From: CAZCFB01 sp964511535
GTDB taxonomy: Bacteria; Myxococcota_A; Polyangia; GCA-2747355; CAZCFB01
Reading direction: 5' to 3'
NCBI GenBank assembly: GCA_964511535.1
Contig: CAZEFW010000246.1
Coordinates: 1-8,882 of the forward strand
DNA: 8,882 nt
The position numbers were made by a program, and so were the translations under genes. Below, piece by piece: positions 6,806 to 8,882 of this stretch (position 1 is the stretch's first letter; the number at the start of each line of letters is the position of its first letter). A model generated the notes under the pieces. The model had not been told where the DNA came from, ran no database searches, and saw only the letters and a program-made list of their open reading frames with translations.

Positions 6806-7428
6806 CGTGGAGGCGCGTCCGGGGTCCAGTTCATCAGCAGCACCCGGGCTCGCCAGCCCCCCTGCTCCAGGGGCGTGTAGCGGATCACGTTGACGCACGC
6901 GAAGTCCTGGGCGAAGTCGAACACATCCTTCAGGGCGAGGCCCAGGGCCCGGCCCAGGATCACCCGGTTGACGCTGTTGTGCGCCACCAGACCCACGCGC
7001 TGCCCCTCGTTTTGGGCCAGGGCGCGCTCCAGGGCGGGCATGGCCCGGGCCTCGATGTCGGCCAGGTTCTCGCCGCCGCCGGGGAAGCGGAAGGTCCACA
7101 TGTCGCGGTAGCTCTTGCCGGCGAGCTCCGGCGTGTTGGCGAAGGCCTCGTCGTGGGGTACGCCCTCGAGCACGCCGAGGCTCATCTCGCGAAACGCCGG
7201 GTCCTGCGCCGGGGTCAGGCCGTGGGGCTCGCCCAGCAGCCGGGCCCCCTCGACGGCCCGGGTCAGGTCGCTGCTCAGCACCGCGGCCAGGGGGACGCCG
7301 GCCAGCGCGGCGGCGGCGGCGCGGGCCTGGGCATGGCCCGTCTCGGTGAGCGGCACGTCCATGTGCCCGTAGAAGATCCCGTCGGCCGCCACCTCGCCGT
7401 GGCGCACCAGGTACAGGGTGGTGCTCAT
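6802..7428 (-). CDS. Histidine phosphatase family protein (phosphoglycerate mutase-like)
   Basis: The protein has 208 residues, typical for bacterial CobC/PhpB/GpmB-type members. The phosphate-accepting motif is LVRHGE (7-12, His10). Arg57 lies in SSDLTRAVEGA, the proton-donor region is FREMSLGVLEG (Glu81), and the second catalytic His is in LVAHNSVNRVIL (His150). Such enzymes form a phospho-His intermediate and act as phosphatases on small molecules such as alpha-ribazole phosphate, sugar phosphates or nucleotides; the sequence alone does not fix the substrate. The ATG at 7428 overlaps the folE stop as ATGA, so translation is coupled. This makes a pterin phosphate a candidate substrate (inference). 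The frame runs further upstream but only as a shadow of folE. The Shine-Dalgarno is weak, as expected for a coupled start. Confidence 0.9.
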   Translation of the reverse strand: MSTTLYLVRHGEVAADGIFYGHMDVPLTETGHAQARAAAAALAGVPLAAVLSSDLTRAVEGARLLGEPHGLTPAQDPAFREMSLGVLEGVPHDEAFANTPELAGKSYRDMWTFRFPGGGENLADIEARAMPALERALAQNEGQRVGLVAHNSVNRVILGRALGLALKDVFDFAQDFACVNVIRYTPLEQGGWRARVLLMNWTPDAPPR

Positions 7429-7994
7429 CCCGAGCGGCCAGCCGCGGCCATGAGGCGGGCGCGCAGGTCCTCGCGCTCGCTGAACTCGCCCACGAAGGCG
7501 CTGGTGAGCACGCGGCTGCTCTGGTGCTTGTCCCCCGGGATGGCCAGGCAGAGGTGCTCGGCCTCCATGACGCAGCCGGCGCCCCGCGCCGCCAGGAAGG
7601 TGGTCAGGGCGTTGGCGACCTGGTGACAGGCGCGCTCCTGGAGGGTCAGCCGCTGGGTGTAGCAGGCGACCACCTGGGCCACGCGGCCGAAGCCCACCAG
7701 CTGTCCGTCCGGGATGTAGGCCACGTGGGCCCTGCCGCGGGAGGGGAGCAGGTGATGCGGGCACATGGAGTGGAACGTCAGGTCGGTGACGAAAACCGCG
7801 TCCGGGTTCTCCTCGCCCTCGATGGGGTTGGCCAGGATCTCCTTGGCGTCCATGCTGTAGCCGTTGAGGAACTCGGCGTCCCACAGCTCGGCCACCCGCC
7901 TGGGGGTATCGGCGAAGTCCTTCTTCTCCGGGTCCAGGCCCATGGCTTGCAGCAGGCGCTCCAGGGCTTCGGAGATGGCGGCTTTGTCGGGCAT
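7425..7994 (-). CDS. folE: GTP cyclohydrolase I-like protein (FolE family, divergent)
   Basis: The protein has 189 residues. The family reaction converts GTP to 7,8-dihydroneopterin triphosphate, the first step to folate and tetrahydropterins, in a cytosolic homodecamer. The N-terminal LLQAMGLDPEKKDFADTPRR is typical. Zinc ligands Cys78, His81 (in CPHHLLP) and Cys149, catalytic His80 and His147 (EAEHLC), and base-binding Gln119-Glu120 (QER) are all present. Aligned without gaps to E. coli FolE from memory (offset 32), most triphosphate contacts are changed: Lys68, Ser135, Lys136, Arg139 and Arg185 become Glu36, Gly103, Arg104, Gln107 and Pro153; only Arg65 (Arg33) is kept. The usual CEHH is CPHH. 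ATG 7994 has GAGGA 7-8 nt upstream; the open frame before it crosses the divergent promoter. It overlaps the phosphatase gene by 4 bp and diverges from the SDR gene. The family is sure; the exact substrate is less so. Confidence 0.9.
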   Translation of the reverse strand: MPDKAAISEALERLLQAMGLDPEKKDFADTPRRVAELWDAEFLNGYSMDAKEILANPIEGEENPDAVFVTDLTFHSMCPHHLLPSRGRAHVAYIPDGQLVGFGRVAQVVACYTQRLTLQERACHQVANALTTFLAARGAGCVMEAEHLCLAIPGDKHQSSRVLTSAFVGEFSEREDLRARLMAAAGRSG

Positions 7995-8039
7995 CGGGGT
8001 GTCCTCGGTCGGCGGGTTCGGTGTGCTATCTTGCCCAGT
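7995..8039. promoter_or_regulatory. Divergent folE / SDR promoter region
   Basis: This 45-bp gap lies between two start codons. On plus, an extended -10 TGcTATCTT (hexamer 8027-8032) puts the transcript start at about 8039-8040, the SDR GTG itself, with no Shine-Dalgarno and no clear -35. On minus, a weak TTGAGG -35 inside the SDR gene with TAGCAC 16 bp later could serve folE, whose Shine-Dalgarno is GAGGA. The two promoters would overlap, allowing joint control of both sides. Confidence 0.45.
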
Positions 8040-8750
8040 GTGGACCTCAAAGACAAGCTGGCGGTGGTCACCGGGGGGGGGCGGCGCCTGGGCAAGGCCA
8101 TCGTGCAGGAGCTCCACAGCAAGGGGGCGCGGGTGGTGGTGCACTACCACCGCAGCGAGGCGCAGGCGCGGGAGCTGAGCCAACAGATCGGGGGCGTGGC
8201 CCTGGGCGCGGATCTTTCAACGCCCGAGGGAGCGCGGGCGCTGGCCGAGGGTGTGCTGGCGCTGGGGAGCGAGCCGGCGCTGTGGGTCAACAGCGCGGCG
8301 GCGTTCTCGCGGATCGACTTCGCCGATGGGGATGAGGCGCTGTGGCAGCAGACCCTGCAGCTCGTCTTGCTGTCGCCGGCGGCCATGGCGCGCCGGGTGG
8401 CGCCGCGCATGGCCCGGGGCGGGGCCATCGTCAACATCCTCGACCTGGCCGGGCGCAAGCCGTGGCGCGGCTACGCCCACCACTGCGTGGCCAAGGCGGC
8501 GCTGGAGATGCTCACCCGCTGCCTGGCGCTGGAGCTGGCGCCGGAGGTGAGAGTCAACGGCGTGGTGCCGGGCTTGATCCTGCCCGACGAGGCCATGTCG
8601 GCCAAGGCGGCAGCGCGGCTCGAGCGCCGGGTGCCCCTGGGGCGCAGAGGCGATCCGGCGGACGTGGCACGGGCCGTGGCGTTTCTGGCCGAGGGGGATT
8701 ACCTGACAGGGAGCGTGCTGGAGGTGGACGGCGGGCTGGGGCTGCGGTAG
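8040..8750 (+). CDS. SDR oxidoreductase, pteridine reductase (PTR1/FolM)-like
   Basis: The protein has 236 residues from GTG 8040, a typical short-chain dehydrogenase/reductase length. The NADPH motif is TGGGRRLG (11-18), the TGxxxRxG form of pteridine reductases rather than TGxxxGxG. It is followed by VVVHYHRSEAQARELSQQI, which closely matches PTR1. VNSAAAF replaces the NNAG strand motif. The active-site stretch is ILDLAGRKPWRGYAHHCVAK: Asp135 corresponds to the PTR1 Asp, Lys152 is the catalytic Lys, but the catalytic Tyr four residues before Lys is His148 (codon CAC 8481-8483). The C-terminal RVNGVVPGLILP and GSVLEVDGGLGLR are canonical. PTR1/FolM reduce dihydrofolate or dihydromonapterin to tetrahydro forms. 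Divergence from folE supports a pterin role. A G9 run lies at codons 11-14. The frame is open far upstream, but that part is antisense to folE. Confidence 0.9.
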   Translation: MDLKDKLAVVTGGGRRLGKAIVQELHSKGARVVVHYHRSEAQARELSQQIGGVALGADLSTPEGARALAEGVLALGSEPALWVNSAAAFSRIDFADGDEALWQQTLQLVLLSPAAMARRVAPRMARGGAIVNILDLAGRKPWRGYAHHCVAKAALEMLTRCLALELAPEVRVNGVVPGLILPDEAMSAKAAARLERRVPLGRRGDPADVARAVAFLAEGDYLTGSVLEVDGGLGLR

Positions 8751-8882
8751 CCGACAGTCGGGGTATTGCGGAGGTAGCAGGTCTTTCGAGTTCCCATGTC
8801 TGCCGTATACCTGTTTGCCCGCTCCGTGCTCGCTGCGCTCGCCCGGTCGCGGCCTGTAGTGGGGTTGTGGGTGGGGCGGGAC
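8751..8882. other. Downstream region, no supported gene
   Basis: After the SDR stop there is a small CCGA-CAG-TCGG hairpin (8751-8761) without a T-run, so not a clear terminator. From 8820 the sequence has GCTCGCTGCGCTCGC-type low-complexity motifs common in intergenic DNA of GC-rich bacteria. An ATG at 8796 is open to the window end (29 codons) but has no close Shine-Dalgarno and a composition that looks non-coding. Confidence 0.4.

Noticed and set aside
7524..8039. N-terminal extension of the SDR protein
   Set aside because: This stretch is antisense to folE; SDR homology begins just after GTG 8040.
7995..8183. N-terminal extension of FolE
   Set aside because: It crosses the divergent promoter and runs antisense into the SDR gene; ATG 7994 has a ribosome site and fits the family.
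8751..8761. Hairpin after the SDR gene considered as a terminator
   Set aside because: The stem is four base pairs and there is no following T-run.
8796..8882. Plus-strand ATG frame open to the window end
   Set aside because: There is no nearby ribosome site, only 29 codons are visible, and the GCTCGCTGCGCTCGC-type motif is common in non-coding DNA and often misannotated as coding.

Overview
The window is GC-rich (about two thirds G+C by eye), densely packed bacterial chromosome. It holds eleven confident genes and one less certain small gene, most of them on the minus strand. The gene content (stand-alone T2SS-E/MshEN-type N-terminal domain protein with a Pro-Glu repeat, FmdB zinc-ribbon protein next to def, rsmE/prmA/TIGR01212 radical SAM cluster) is most like Myxococcota/Bradymonadales-type former Deltaproteobacteria. 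This assignment is an inference, because no rRNA or other lineage marker is present. There are no tRNAs, rRNAs, CRISPR arrays, insertion sequences or phage genes.

Layout. (i) 1-1284, minus: an RDD-family membrane protein, then 21 bp later a protein with a GspE/MshE-type N-terminal domain running into a Pro-Glu hexanucleotide repeat cut by the window edge. (ii) 1319-4032, minus: a ribosome-modification block with a TIGR01212/YhcC radical SAM protein, prmA (L11 methyltransferase, own strong sigma70-type promoter) and rsmE (16S rRNA m3U1498 methyltransferase). (iii) 4143-4744: a 62-residue unrecognised protein on plus with a textbook Shine-Dalgarno, convergent with an unrecognised 134-residue protein on minus. 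(iv) 4842-6751, minus: fmdB-like zinc ribbon, def (peptide deformylase) and a polytopic membrane protein with a soluble C-terminal domain, with almost no spacing, behind a TTGACA-N17-AATAGT promoter. (v) 6802-8750: folE-like GTP cyclohydrolase I and a histidine-phosphatase gene overlapping by 4 bp (ATGA) on minus, with a pteridine-reductase-like SDR diverging from folE across 45 bp.

The most interesting part is (v). Three enzymes that could act in sequence on pterins (cyclohydrolase, phosphatase, pterin reductase) are clustered. The cyclohydrolase keeps all zinc and catalytic residues but has lost most residues expected to hold the GTP triphosphate. The SDR has His in place of the catalytic Tyr of the YxxxK motif. 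The cassette may therefore make a modified or differently phosphorylated pterin, or may be a diverged folate/tetrahydropterin route.

A second window-wide signal concerns translation starts. Genes that begin a transcription unit (RDD gene, prmA, the 134-aa gene, the SDR gene) tend to have a -10-like hexamer only 6-10 nt before the start codon and no Shine-Dalgarno. Most genes inside operons (def, folE, the GspE-N gene) have clear Shine-Dalgarno sites. This suggests frequent leaderless transcripts.
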